Of a stretch of 64,000 bases of DNA, positions 1-8,600 are shown piece after piece; position 1 is the stretch's first letter; the number at the start of each line of letters is the position of its first letter. This DNA is from Sulfurovum sp. FS08-3 (GTDB lineage Bacteria > Campylobacterota > Campylobacteria > Campylobacterales > Sulfurovaceae), in assembly GCA_000830175.1 (NCBI GenBank), contig JQIS01000058.1, forward strand, positions 1-64,000, given 5' to 3'. A model generated the notes under the pieces. The model was not told the DNA's origin. It saw only the letters and a program-made list of their open reading frames with translations, and ran no database searches. The translations under genes and the position numbers were made by a program.

Positions 1-43
1 CATTTACTGGTTCCATGGGTTACATTATAGCATATTTAGGAGG

Positions 44-75
44 AGCTAACCGACTAGCCTGTTAACCCATAATAA
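44..75. repeat. 27-bp structured repeat, copy 1
   Basis: A segment starting aggaggagctaaccgac and ending in tagcctgtta recurs in reverse orientation at about 36258-36287 with one mismatch. Both copies contain the internal complementary pair gctaa/ttagc (imperfect here). The second copy lies exactly where an McrB-like gene is cut. I see no coding sequence in bases 1-269 apart from this repeat and the promoter of the next gene. It may be the end of a mobile element or a REP-like unit. Confidence 0.5.
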
Positions 76-239
76 AACTCCTAAAATAAAAAATGATTGC
101 ACAAGACAATCTTGCACATTATACAGAGTATTCTCTTAATATATAATCTAACATAGAAAAAATTTATTAATAAAAATTATATTTTTTCTTACAATAAGCA
201 AAAACATCAAAGGTTATCTCCATTTTCAAACTTTTAGGC

Positions 240-263
240 TATAATGTTTCAAAATTTTAGGAG
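240..263 (+). promoter_or_regulatory. -10 box and ribosome binding site of the DsbC/G-like gene
   Basis: A perfect TATAAT lies at 240-245, and an AGGAG ribosome binding site at 259-263 precedes the ATG at 270 by six bases. The transcribed leader would be very short. No convincing -35 hexamer is visible upstream. Confidence 0.5.
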
Positions 264-269
264 TCCTTT

Positions 270-1010
270 ATGAAAAGATTTATCGCTATCTTGCTAGTGG
301 GTATGGTATCATTTTTGAGTGCCAACGAACCTGCAACGCTTGATGCCAAAACCCTTACGGAGGTCAAAAAGAGCAACAAAATACTCAATTTTGACTACAT
401 TACGATTCAATCAGGTAGTGATTTGGGGGCGATTTATTACCTCAAAGTCCTTGCTACTTCACCCAATGGAGACAAAGAGTTAAGCCATGTCTTTTACGAT
501 AAAATGAGCAAAAACATCTACATTGGTCAAGGTTTTGATGCCAACGGTACTGCTTTGAGCTTCCAAAAAGATGCTACGCTTATCAAAGAGGGAGTAAGCT
601 TTAGTTACGGCAAAGGCTCAAAAGAACTCTATGTCGTCACCGACCCCCAATGTCCCTATTGTGTGAAATTCCAAAAAGCCATGGAGGGCAAACTTGACGA
701 CTACACCGTTCATGTCATTTTGTTCCCGCTCTCATTCCACAAAAAAGCCCCTATGATGATTGAGTGGATTATGCAAGGCAAAGATGACAATGAGAAAAAT
801 CAACGCTTCAATGAGTTGTTGCTCAAAGACTCCAAAGCCTATCTAACCCTTGATAAAGCCGATTTCAAATACTCTGCGAGTGTCGAAGCCAAAATGAAAA
901 AAGCTACCGATGCCTTCGCTGAACTTGAAGCACGAGGTACACCCGCTGTCTTTGATGGCACGTTCAAGCCTTTTGATTGGAGACCCCTCCTCAAAGAGAC
1001 GACCAAATAA
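270..1010 (+). CDS. Periplasmic DsbC/DsbG-like thiol-disulfide oxidoreductase
   Basis: This is a 246-residue exported protein with an N-terminal signal peptide (residues 1-18, cleavage near SAN). An N-terminal dimerisation-like region is followed by a thioredoxin fold with the active-site motif CPYC at residues 128-131. A cis-proline loop (GTPAVF) lies near residue 226. The order is that of DsbC/DsbG isomerases, which reshuffle or reduce disulfides in periplasmic proteins. An AGGAG ribosome binding site sits just upstream of the ATG. No DsbD-type partner is in the window. The exact subtype (isomerase or reductase) cannot be decided from sequence alone. Confidence 0.85.
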   Translation: MKRFIAILLVGMVSFLSANEPATLDAKTLTEVKKSNKILNFDYITIQSGSDLGAIYYLKVLATSPNGDKELSHVFYDKMSKNIYIGQGFDANGTALSFQKDATLIKEGVSFSYGKGSKELYVVTDPQCPYCVKFQKAMEGKLDDYTVHVILFPLSFHKKAPMMIEWIMQGKDDNEKNQRFNELLLKDSKAYLTLDKADFKYSASVEAKMKKATDAFAELEARGTPAVFDGTFKPFDWRPLLKETTK

Positions 1011-1014
1011 TCCC

Positions 1015-1038
1015 CATTGCCAACTCCATTTGGCAATG
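1015..1038 (+). terminator. Hairpin after the DsbC/G-like gene
   Basis: A 9-bp stem (cattgccaa paired with ttggcaatg) with a short loop lies five bases after the stop codon at 1010. The trailing T-tract is weak, so it is a probable but not textbook terminator. Confidence 0.5.
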
Positions 1039-1081
1039 CAAACTTTATCGGGAAATATGGAACGAGTTAAAAAACAACCTT

Positions 1082-1338
1082 CTCGTTACGAAGCTCTAGC
1101 TTCATAATGCCCTATTAGACTTTAAACCTCAACAAAACTACATACACAAAACCAACCATTAACCTCAAAAAACTATAATACCCCATGTGAAGTTGCAAAT
1201 ATAAAATAGTCGAACCAACGGCGATACTCTAGTGCTAGAGATTATGAGGGTATCGAGGGTTTATTGAAAGTAGAAAGATTGTGGTGATGCATCAGACCAA
1301 TAGGGCGTTACGAAGTTGGAGCTTCGTAACGAGTAAAA
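1082..1338. repeat. Pair of inverted GTTACGAAG palindromes flanking a gene-free gap
   Basis: Copy A (1082-1116) and copy B (1299-1338) are inverted versions of the same unit: an internally palindromic cgttacgaag...cttcgtaacg core with a ccctatt flank. Copy B has a perfect 10-bp stem (1306-1315 with 1322-1331). A third copy, with a 12-bp perfect stem, lies at 5601-5630. The 180 bases between A and B hold no convincing gene, so the pair could be the ends of a non-autonomous element of about 255 bp. Copy B lies just upstream of the LRR gene. Confidence 0.55.
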
Positions 1339-1355
1339 TGTGCAGGGACAAAATA

Positions 1356-2366
1356 ATGAATGACAAAGTTATAGATGTTTTACTAAAATGGGCGATTGAA
1401 AACAAAATTCCTGAAAAAGAAGGGAGAACAATATACTTTCGTGGGAAAGCAGTAGAAGCAGGATTTCCAAGAACAATAAATGAAATAAAAAATATGGAAA
1501 TTCTTAATTTATCTCGTTTTGGACTCAAGCAAATACCTACGGAGTTATTTGATTTAGAAAATTTAAAGTGTCTAAACTTAGAAGAAAATAAATTCAATAA
1601 TTTATCCGAATATATTAGTAGATTAAAAAATTTAGAAAATCTAAATTTAAGTAGAAATAACTTGATTGAACTACCTCAAGAATTTCATAAATTAACTAAG
1701 TTAAAAGCTCTTGATATTGGTAACAATAAGTTTACAAAATTTCCAAATGTAGTTACTGAACTTAATAATTTAACATTTTTTAGTTTAGGAAATAATGATT
1801 TTGGAATATTTCCAATAGAAATTCTACATCATACTAAACTAAAACTTCTTAGTATTCCAAGATGTGGATTTTTTAAAATACCTCCACAAATTGACAAGTT
1901 GGTAAATTTAATTTATTTCAATGCGTCCAATAATAAATTAAGTGAAATACCATTAGAATTGTGTGGATTATCAAAACTTGAAAGTTTAAATTTAGAAAAT
2001 AATCAAATTGAATTGCTCCCAAAAGAGATAGGCAATTTACAAAAACTTAAATCACTCAACTTATCATACAACAAACTAAAAATCTTACCCAATGAAATTG
2101 GAAATCTACAAAAATTAAAAAGTTTAAGCTTATTCAATAATCAATTAGAAACTTTGCCAAATACAATATGTCAATTGCGTCTAATAGATGGTTGCGATGT
2201 CAATGATAATCCTATCAAATTTTTACCACAAGAATATGAAAAATTCATAAAAAAAGGGAAACTTTATAATCTCCCTCCATACGGGATGGTAAAAGGAAAG
2301 TTAAAATGGTTAACAAATTCAGAGTTAATCCAAAAATATATTTATGGAAAATTTCAAGAAGAGTAG
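1356..2366 (+). CDS. Leucine-rich-repeat protein
   Basis: This 336-residue protein consists almost entirely of bacterial-type leucine-rich repeats of about 23 residues (L..L.LxxNxL..LP.EI). About ten repeats run from roughly residue 40 to 290, followed by a short non-repeat tail. The start at 1356 is chosen because a GCAGGGA-like ribosome binding site precedes it; an upstream in-frame ATG at 1281 lies before the palindromic repeat. There is no signal peptide, so the protein is probably cytoplasmic. LRR solenoids mediate protein binding, and the partner is unknown. The gene is much richer in AT than the flanking core genes and sits beside repeats, which suggests transfer. Confidence 0.8.
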   Translation: MNDKVIDVLLKWAIENKIPEKEGRTIYFRGKAVEAGFPRTINEIKNMEILNLSRFGLKQIPTELFDLENLKCLNLEENKFNNLSEYISRLKNLENLNLSRNNLIELPQEFHKLTKLKALDIGNNKFTKFPNVVTELNNLTFFSLGNNDFGIFPIEILHHTKLKLLSIPRCGFFKIPPQIDKLVNLIYFNASNNKLSEIPLELCGLSKLESLNLENNQIELLPKEIGNLQKLKSLNLSYNKLKILPNEIGNLQKLKSLSLFNNQLETLPNTICQLRLIDGCDVNDNPIKFLPQEYEKFIKKGKLYNLPPYGMVKGKLKWLTNSELIQKYIYGKFQEE

Positions 2367-2495
2367 TTATGGTTTTATTTTACTGGAAACCAGTAATTAA
2401 TTGTTACAGTTATGCACATTATGCTTATTTACAAGGTATAGTAGCAATGTTAACTATACCATCATTTTAGGATAGTTAGATGTTTGAAAAATTAT

Positions 2496-2636
2496 TTAAT
2501 AAAAATCGTCAAATGTATTTAAGTAGGGATAGTATTGAAATAACACCATAAGTCGTACCAATAGACCAAAAACATAAGCAAGAGCGATATAGAGCAAGAG
2601 TTCTTTGGGGGTGCTTTGGGTTGGGGAGAGTTTCAT
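2496..2636 (-). pseudogene. N-terminal fragment of a membrane protein, possibly STT3/PglB-like
   Basis: A 46-codon reading frame starts at an ATG with an AGAGG ribosome binding site five bases upstream (minus strand). Its first residues include KELLLYIALAYVFGLLVRLM, which resembles the first transmembrane helix of Campylobacterota STT3/PglB oligosaccharyltransferases, and then it stops. It looks like the 5' end of a large membrane-protein gene cut off by a rearrangement. The family assignment is tentative because only one helix is left. Confidence 0.4.
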
Positions 2637-2732
2637 ATTTGCCTCTAATTGTAAAATGGATAAAATATTGTATCTACAAAAAATTAAAATTGGCTCTTTT
2701 TTATCTCTTTTGGCTCAAGAAGTTTATCGTAG

Positions 2733-2797
2733 GTTCGGCTTCAGCCGAACAATTAAGCATTGCTGTGTGTTTAAAACTCGGCTAAAGCCGAGGCTAC
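2733..2797. repeat. Two small GGCT(A/T)(A/C)AGCC palindromes
   Basis: Two adjacent hairpins (gttcggcttcagccgaac and ctcggctaaagccgag) share the core ggctnnagcc. The second, followed by gctacg, matches the sequence at 37163-37185 where a PIN-toxin gene is cut. The first resembles the outer end of the inverted-repeat element at 12630. They may be relics of element ends or REP-like hairpins. Confidence 0.45.
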
Positions 2798-2863
2798 GGA
2801 TTTAAGGTCGTTGTTTGTGACACAATTAAAATAGATTGCTTCGTATGGGCTAGGTAGCTACAA

Positions 2864-3679
2864 TTAATCTGCTCTCATTTCTACTTTTATATCCATTGGT
2901 TTGGCGTGATAGGGCGAGGATGTCACGACAAAATCGACACCCGTTTGGGCATACAATTCAATATTCTCAATCGTTATTCCACCCGTTGCGGAGACGATTA
3001 GATTTGGGTAGCTCTTTTGTAGGCTCACACACTCTCTAAGTTCTTCAAAAATCATCTTTTCGCATTGCAAAATATCCGCCCCTAAAGAGGCAAAATAGTT
3101 TGCTTTCTCAAAGCTATCCACCTCTACGGCTATCTTTTTTTCGATAAATTTGCTTTTGAGATTTTTAAATCCTAATTCTAATTTGGATTTATTGGCAAAG
3201 AACTCTAAATGCTCTTTGAAAACCAATACAGAATCAAAAAGCCCCACCCTATGAATCACTCCTCCTCCATCCATCACCGCTTTGAGCATCAACTCTTTTG
3301 CATTGGGAAAGTTTTTTCTTGTCGTGGCGATTATGATATTGGGGTTGATGGTTTGAGCGATTTGAGTCATTTTGTTTGTATAGGTAGCAATCCCGCTCAT
3401 GTATTCAAAACTGTTTTGGGATATTTTCCAAGCTTTGTGGAGCGACTTCGCGTCTCCATTGCACTCCAAAATCCTCTCTTTTGGGGCTACCCTATCTCCA
3501 TTTTTTTTGAAAAATTCGTATTTGAGTCCACACGCTTTGATGATACTCTCCACCTCGTCACATCCACTTAAGATTATCTCCTCTTTGGGTGCAAAACTCA
3601 TGCTCCCCAAAACCTCTCCTATCCCAAGCCCAAACGTGGTCACATCAAAATAACCACTATCTTCTAGTAATAAATCCAT
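2864..3679 (-). CDS. modD: ModD, molybdenum-operon protein of the nicotinate-nucleotide pyrophosphorylase family
   Basis: This 271-residue protein is related to quinolinate phosphoribosyltransferase (NadC). It shows the N-terminal LLLEDSGYFDVTT segment and the C-terminal ATGGI and DFVVTSSPYHAKP motifs typical of ModD. ModD is found in molybdate-uptake operons and its biochemical role is not settled. It is the last gene of a three-gene minus-strand operon, nine bases after modB. The operon context favours ModD over a true NadC. Confidence 0.85.
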   Translation of the reverse strand: MDLLLEDSGYFDVTTFGLGIGEVLGSMSFAPKEEIILSGCDEVESIIKACGLKYEFFKKNGDRVAPKERILECNGDAKSLHKAWKISQNSFEYMSGIATYTNKMTQIAQTINPNIIIATTRKNFPNAKELMLKAVMDGGGVIHRVGLFDSVLVFKEHLEFFANKSKLELGFKNLKSKFIEKKIAVEVDSFEKANYFASLGADILQCEKMIFEELRECVSLQKSYPNLIVSATGGITIENIELYAQTGVDFVVTSSPYHAKPMDIKVEMRAD

Positions 3680-3688
3680 GGCTCCTCC

Positions 3689-4378
3689 TTATCTGTTTTC
3701 TAATTTTTTGTCTCTTTTTTGCAATAGGTTCAAACTCATAAAAAAAATCAACGATATGCCAACCAAAACTCCACTTAGCATCATAGCCAAATCATAATCT
3801 CCATCAAATACGGCATTGTAGATTGCCAATGATACTGTATCGGTTTTGCCTATAATATTTCCACCTAGCATGAGTGTAATACCCACTTCCCCCAACGCCC
3901 TAGCCGTGGCTATAAGCAAAGCAACAAAAAGAGAGTTTTTAAGAGAGGGTAATACAACAAACAAAAATGTGAACATCTCACTTTTTCCACTTACATAGGA
4001 TGCTTCTTTGACAATTTTTGGAAAATTTTCTATGGCTGCTTGAAGCGGTTTTACCATCAAAGGAAGACCTGCCACAAAAGCAGCAATAACAATTCCTGTA
4101 AAACTAAAAACTATCGTAATGTCCAATCGATAGAGCCACGCCCCAAACCAACCCTCTCGCCCCAGTACCAAAAGGAGAAAAAAACCAATAGCAATAGGTG
4201 GGAAGATAAGGGGTAAGGTGACTATAGCATCCAAAAGCCACTTTAGGGACAATTTTTCTTTTGCAAGTACAAACGCCAAAGGTGTCCCTATTACCAAAAA
4301 CAAAACAGCACTCACTCCAATCACCTCCAAACTCAACAACAAAGGCTCAAAGATGGGAGTAAAATCGCTATCCATCAC
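3689..4378 (-). CDS. modB: Molybdate/tungstate ABC transporter permease
   Basis: This 229-residue inner-membrane permease has five to six predicted transmembrane helices. The ABC-permease EAA loop reads EASYVSGKSEMFTFLFVVLP followed by SL, around residues 125-147. It would form the channel through which the ModA-delivered oxyanion passes, energised by a ModC-type ATPase. It overlaps the end of the modA-like gene by one base, so translation is probably coupled. No ATPase gene is adjacent, which is unusual for this transporter class. Confidence 0.88.
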   Translation of the reverse strand: MMDSDFTPIFEPLLLSLEVIGVSAVLFLVIGTPLAFVLAKEKLSLKWLLDAIVTLPLIFPPIAIGFFLLLVLGREGWFGAWLYRLDITIVFSFTGIVIAAFVAGLPLMVKPLQAAIENFPKIVKEASYVSGKSEMFTFLFVVLPSLKNSLFVALLIATARALGEVGITLMLGGNIIGKTDTVSLAIYNAVFDGDYDLAMMLSGVLVGISLIFFMSLNLLQKRDKKLENR

Positions 4379-5082
4379 TATAAACCGTACTTAGCCAATA
4401 TCTTTTTTGCTTTTTGTGTCTCTAAAAATTCTAAAAACTTTGTACACTTTTCGTCGTGACATGAAGATAATTTGCCCGCAACAATCTCAATGGGGGTATA
4501 AAATTTTTCGTCAATTTCAAAATAACCCCCTAATTTATCCCGATTTGCCAAAGCAGCTGTCACATTCACAATCGCCGCATCCACTTCTCTTGTAATAACA
4601 TAAGCGATAGCCTGAGGAACAGTGGCAACCACAAGAAGCTTGTTTTGAACTTCATGGTATATCCCAGAATTTTTCAAAAATTCAATCCCAGCAATACCAT
4701 AAATAGCTTTTTGAGGTTGAGGCATAGAGATTTTTTGAATGTCACTTTTGGTCAAATCTTGATAACTCTTCAAAGATTTTCCTTTGGGATAAGCTACTAC
4801 CACTCTCCCTTTGCCTATCGTCAAAAATCCTTGAAAATCTAAACCACTTTTTTGGGCTAAGAAATTTTTATCTCCAACTATCAACGCAATATCGGTTTGG
4901 GTTGCTTGAGTTGTGATTTGTTTCATATTTCCAAAAAATGGCTCAATCTTTGCCCCGCTTTTTTCATACTCTTGTATCACCTCCATTAAAGGTTTTTTAT
5001 ACCCTGCTCCAGATCCTACCTTTAGCCCCTGCGCGCACACTATTCCCAAAAAAGCAACAAAAAATAAAAAAACTTTTGTCAT
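4378..5082 (-). CDS. modA: Periplasmic molybdate-binding protein
   Basis: This 234-residue protein has a signal peptide (residues 1-18, cleavage near CAQG) and the type II periplasmic-binding fold of ModA-like proteins. Visible segments include LKVGSGAGYKKPL at the mature N-terminus and a VITREVDAAIVNVTAAL hinge region. An AAGGA ribosome binding site lies just before the ATG. It heads the modA-modB-modD operon behind a ModE-like palindrome at 5179-5202. Other small-anion substrates such as tungstate cannot be excluded. Confidence 0.82.
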   Translation of the reverse strand: MTKVFLFFVAFLGIVCAQGLKVGSGAGYKKPLMEVIQEYEKSGAKIEPFFGNMKQITTQATQTDIALIVGDKNFLAQKSGLDFQGFLTIGKGRVVVAYPKGKSLKSYQDLTKSDIQKISMPQPQKAIYGIAGIEFLKNSGIYHEVQNKLLVVATVPQAIAYVITREVDAAIVNVTAALANRDKLGGYFEIDEKFYTPIEIVAGKLSSCHDEKCTKFLEFLETQKAKKILAKYGL

Positions 5083-5178
5083 ATTTTTCCTTTTTTCATT
5101 ATATGATAAAATATATAATGCTTACTATTAAAATCCGCCCTTATCACAAAGCGTAAAACTCTAATGCAAAAATTATAC

Positions 5179-5202
5179 CGTTATATATATTATTATATAT
5201 TG
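5179..5202. promoter_or_regulatory. ModE-like operator upstream of modA
   Basis: The near-palindrome cgttatata-tattat-tatatattg lies about 100 bases upstream of modA. It resembles the known ModE operator, inverted CGTTATAT half-sites around a short spacer. If functional, it would repress the mod operon when molybdate is sufficient. No modE gene is in the window. AT-rich promoters can produce such palindromes by chance. Confidence 0.45.
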
Positions 5203-5227
5203 AATTTCTTGTCTATTTTTACTATAT

Positions 5228-5360
5228 GATGTTACGCACTTCTATCGGAAGTGGGACTTTAGTCCCAAAAGCTAAGATTGCGTTGTCATTACTATCCAAG
5301 CCAATAGGTGCGACTACAATACCACTTCCAAACAAATAGCAGGTGTGCAAGGTCGGTTAT
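5228..5360. repeat. TTACGCAC-family repeat, copy 1
   Basis: The left part (5228-5266, gatgttacgcacttctat...) matches 62331-62369 almost base for base. The right end (gtgcaaggtcggtta) matches the right end of that copy, gtgcgtaaggtcagtta. The unit begins with ttacgcac and ends with its inverse, suggesting a non-autonomous element of 100-135 bp. It abuts the NhaA remnant. Confidence 0.55.
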
Positions 5361-5388
5361 ATTGATGAATGCTCCGCTTAGGAGTCAT

Positions 5389-5604
5389 CTATTTTTGCTT
5401 TCTCTTATCCAAACGCATAATCATCCATACACCAATAGTAGCCGAAACAAATGAGGCGACAAAGACACCCAATTTCACAGCATCTATAATGGTTTCGTTG
5501 CTAAAGGCTAGATGGGTAATAAAAATCGACATCGTAAAGCCAATACCGCCTAAAAATCCTACCGCAAAGACCTCTTGCCATGTGAGAGTGTCGGGCTTTA
5601 CTCG
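5389..5604 (-). pseudogene. nhaA: C-terminal remnant of a Na+/H+ antiporter NhaA
   Basis: On the minus strand a frame reads RVKPDTLTWQEVFAVGFLGG, then IGFTMSIFITHLAF, and ends RLDKRKQK before a stop at 5389-5391. This is the characteristic last two helices of NhaA (GFLxGIGFTMSxFI...LAF). Only about 70 residues of a roughly 390-residue protein remain. Upstream the frame runs into the 12-bp-stem palindrome at 5601-5630 and homology ends. The remnant is bounded by two different repeats, consistent with repeat-associated deletion. Confidence 0.8.
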
Positions 5605-5630
5605 TTACGAAGCTCCAACTTCGTAACGAG
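5601..5630. repeat. GTTACGAAG palindrome, copy C
   Basis: A perfect 12-bp inverted repeat (ctcgttacgaag and cttcgtaacgag) has a six-base loop. It is the same unit as the copies at 1082-1116 and 1299-1338. It lies at the breakpoint of the NhaA remnant and just after the end of the giant membrane-protein gene, for which it could also act as a transcription stop. Confidence 0.65.
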
Positions 5631-5653
5631 CAAAAGCGTTTGGTTTCCCAAAG

Positions 5654-8600
5654 CTACGCTTGGGGAGCGGGGGTTTGTTTGATGCGTTTGTGCCACATAT
5701 CGCCTTGTGAAAAGAGACTCCATGCCCATTTGAGCCATTTGATAAGTGAAAAGGCTATCCATATCGACCATACAAGCATCAAGATACGGTAGTACCAAAT
5801 CGATAGAGTTATGACGGTAGGTTGGGGCAAGATGGTATCTATTCGATCACTGTACCAATTGAGCATCGTAGTATAGGAGTTGTTGCCCGTTATCATCATA
5901 TCGGGATTGCCCAAAAGTCCAATCGATACCGCTCCCACAATCGTTCCTAGTGCCATAAAAGTAAGCACCACAATGGCAACTTGGGTTAGATTGCGTCTCC
6001 ATCCCACCAAATCATCCCCTCGTATTTGACGGTATCGCAACAAAAATATCCAAATCACAACAGGTAGCATAATCATCACGCTTGTTGTGCTTACCCCAAA
6101 ACCTAGCAATAGCCAATCTCGACTTTTTAGCGGTGTCCCCTCGATGCGTCCCAAAACCAAAGCAAAAAGAACCACCGCCAAAAGCACACCCCATAAAAGC
6201 ACAGCGGGTCCTACCAAAGGACCACTGCTCCAGAGTATCCAGCGATTATGAGGCAAATAGAGCGTTGTGGTTTGATTGGTACTGCTTTTGTTGAGATTGA
6301 CCACAGGAAAGCGATAGAGGTTGTCCACTCCTATCTCTTCTCTCCACCCAAGCGTAACCGTTTGTGAGGTGGCTTTGAGCGGGATAGAGACTTTGCCATT
6401 GTCGATTTTGAGATAGTGCGTTATGCCATCAATCGTGGCGGACTTTAGGGTATCGACTCCTTGGAGCATAAAGGCGTACTGCCCTGCTTGGGAGCTTTTG
6501 AGTACAATTTCAAGGGTGACATCTCGATAACGGCTCGATTGCGTGAGGGTTATATTGCTTGATTGAATCGTCAAACTCTCCCCTTCTACCGCTTTGGCTT
6601 TTGTGAAGCTTAGCTTTAGGCTCTCATTGCCCCACGGCTTGAAATTGGGCATAAGGGTGTCGTTTTGTTTACGATGCTCAATTGGCTCAATACCCTGATA
6701 ATTCATCGTCCAAATGGGTGCAATATCCATCTGCCACTGCTCAATAAGCTGGGGATTGTGGGAGGCTTTGAGTTGGAGCGTAGGGGTAATAGGAAGCGTG
6801 GAACGCCATGTGTAGTAGCCTCTTTTGTTGTCCAAATGCAACACCACTTTGCCCTCTTTTTGCTCTATCTCTTTGTCCAAAATTGATTCATTGGCAAGGA
6901 GATGGTAGCTTAGACGAAAAGGCTGTTCGATGGTATTGAGCAATCTCACGTGCGTATCGACATACCATTGTTGCCCGAAGTAAAAGGTACGAGTAATCTC
7001 CACCAATGGCTCTATATGGCTTAACTCTTCTTGTTTTTTCTCCAATGCACCCAAACGATTGAGTTCGATATAGCTTTTGCGGTCACTGTTGAATTGCCAC
7101 GTTTTGGGGTCTGCGTTGAGTGTGAGATTGTGAAGTGCCAAGGGCGATGAGAGTGTGATTTGATTTTTATCTTCGAGTGTGCCTTTGAGGGTAATGGTAT
7201 GACTCCCTTTGGTAAGAGCTATCCACAATCCCCCTTGCGTATCGAGTTGCAAAGTATTCACGGCAGTACCATCAAGCCATACCGATTGAGGCAACCATAC
7301 CGAGCGATTGCCCAGCAGTGGCAAGGAGATAAGCTCACCCGATGAGATACGCATCTCAATCTCTAGGTTCTCATCGACGATAGCAACCGCTACCTCATCA
7401 ATCGCAGCACAATGGGGCAAACAAGCAGGAGGCTGTGTGAGTCGCTCTTTGAGTTCCAAAAGTATCTCGGGTGTGGGGATAGTGGAAGCGTTGAGTCTCA
7501 TAGGAGAAGTACTGACGATGAGTGAGACAACAAGCAGCATAGCTCCCTTATTGAGTTTGGGCAAGGTTAGACGTATTGTATCACGCAAAAAGAGAAACAT
7601 CAAAAAGAGCATACCTATAAGGGTAAGTATTTTGAGTATCTTGTGTTGATTGGAGGAGATGAGCCAAAGTTGGAGTTTGGCATCACTGGCTACTCCGCTT
7701 TGCCATGAGAAGTGATAGGTGTGCCACTGCCAATTGGGTTTGGCGATACCTGTTTGGATAAGGGCGTTGGGGTCGATACGGTTTTGCATGATTTTGCTCT
7801 CTACATTTTGTACCGCAACGGGTGATTCTTCGATTATCATAGCGTCGTAACTGCTCTCATAGTTTTTATCCAAACGCATCGCCTTTTTGGGCTGGGCAAC
7901 GGTATCACTCACACCTCCAAACGATGCGGTAGTAGTGTAAAGGTAGTCCCCTTTTTCGAGTTGCGGATAGAGAGCGGTGCGAATCTGATAGACACTAAAG
8001 CTCAAAACATCCAACACCACAATAGCCCCCACAATAGCCCCTGCAAACTGCACAAAACCTCTCAGTCGTCCATGTTTCAAAACTCTCAAAAGTGCCACAA
8101 TCGCCAAAACAAAAAGCCATAGAGTAGTAGGTGCATTGGGTTCTTGCCACAACAAAACAAGAAAAAATGTTGCCAGTAGCGACCAACGCCAACCGTAGAG
8201 CTGATAGAGTCCAATAGAGAGCAACAGTACCAAAAAAATATCCATCAAATTCCATTGGTCAAGCCATGCGGAGGTTTTGTTGTCGCTTCCAAATGCTCCC
8301 AAAAGTCGCCATCCTGGAGGAAGATGAAGCGTGGTTGAAACGCTCTCAAACTTCTCATCCCATCCATTGGCAGGTAGTGTGCTAATATCCCCCTCGTATC
8401 GACTTGAAGAGTCAATCTTCATCTCCTCAAGTCTTAGCTCAACACCCCGTTTGCCACTCTCATCGAGTGCGGTAATAAGCGAGGGTTGTTGATTGATAGA
8501 GACCGAGGCTAATTGAAGCAGGGGTGTAGCATCGAGTCTTCTAGCCTTTGAGATTTTGGCATCAATATCGTCGCTAATGGTGTAGCCACCACCATCAAAA

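Larger units (their letters stand above)
2367..2863. other. Gap with gene debris and repeats
   Basis: This interval holds the minus-strand membrane-protein fragment (2496-2636) and a plus-strand 23-codon reading frame at 2480 that is probably fortuitous. It also holds short palindromes: gttcggcttcagccgaac (2733-2750) and ctcggctaaagccgag (2777-2792). The latter motif recurs near 12631 and 37163. No intact gene is visible. Confidence 0.5.

Noticed and set aside
2480-2551. 23-codon plus-strand peptide frame
   Set aside because: Too short, and it lies antisense to the STT3-like fragment; no independent support.
2605-2805. 66-codon plus-strand reading frame
   Set aside because: It overlaps the minus-strand membrane-protein fragment and two palindromes, has low-complexity sequence and no ribosome binding site.
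2864-3679. Assigning the gene as nadC (quinolinate phosphoribosyltransferase)
   Set aside because: The protein is homologous, but its place behind modA-modB and its sequence fit ModD better.
5598-5798. 66-codon minus-strand frame at the end of the giant membrane-protein gene
   Set aside because: It is an out-of-frame shadow running into the palindrome.
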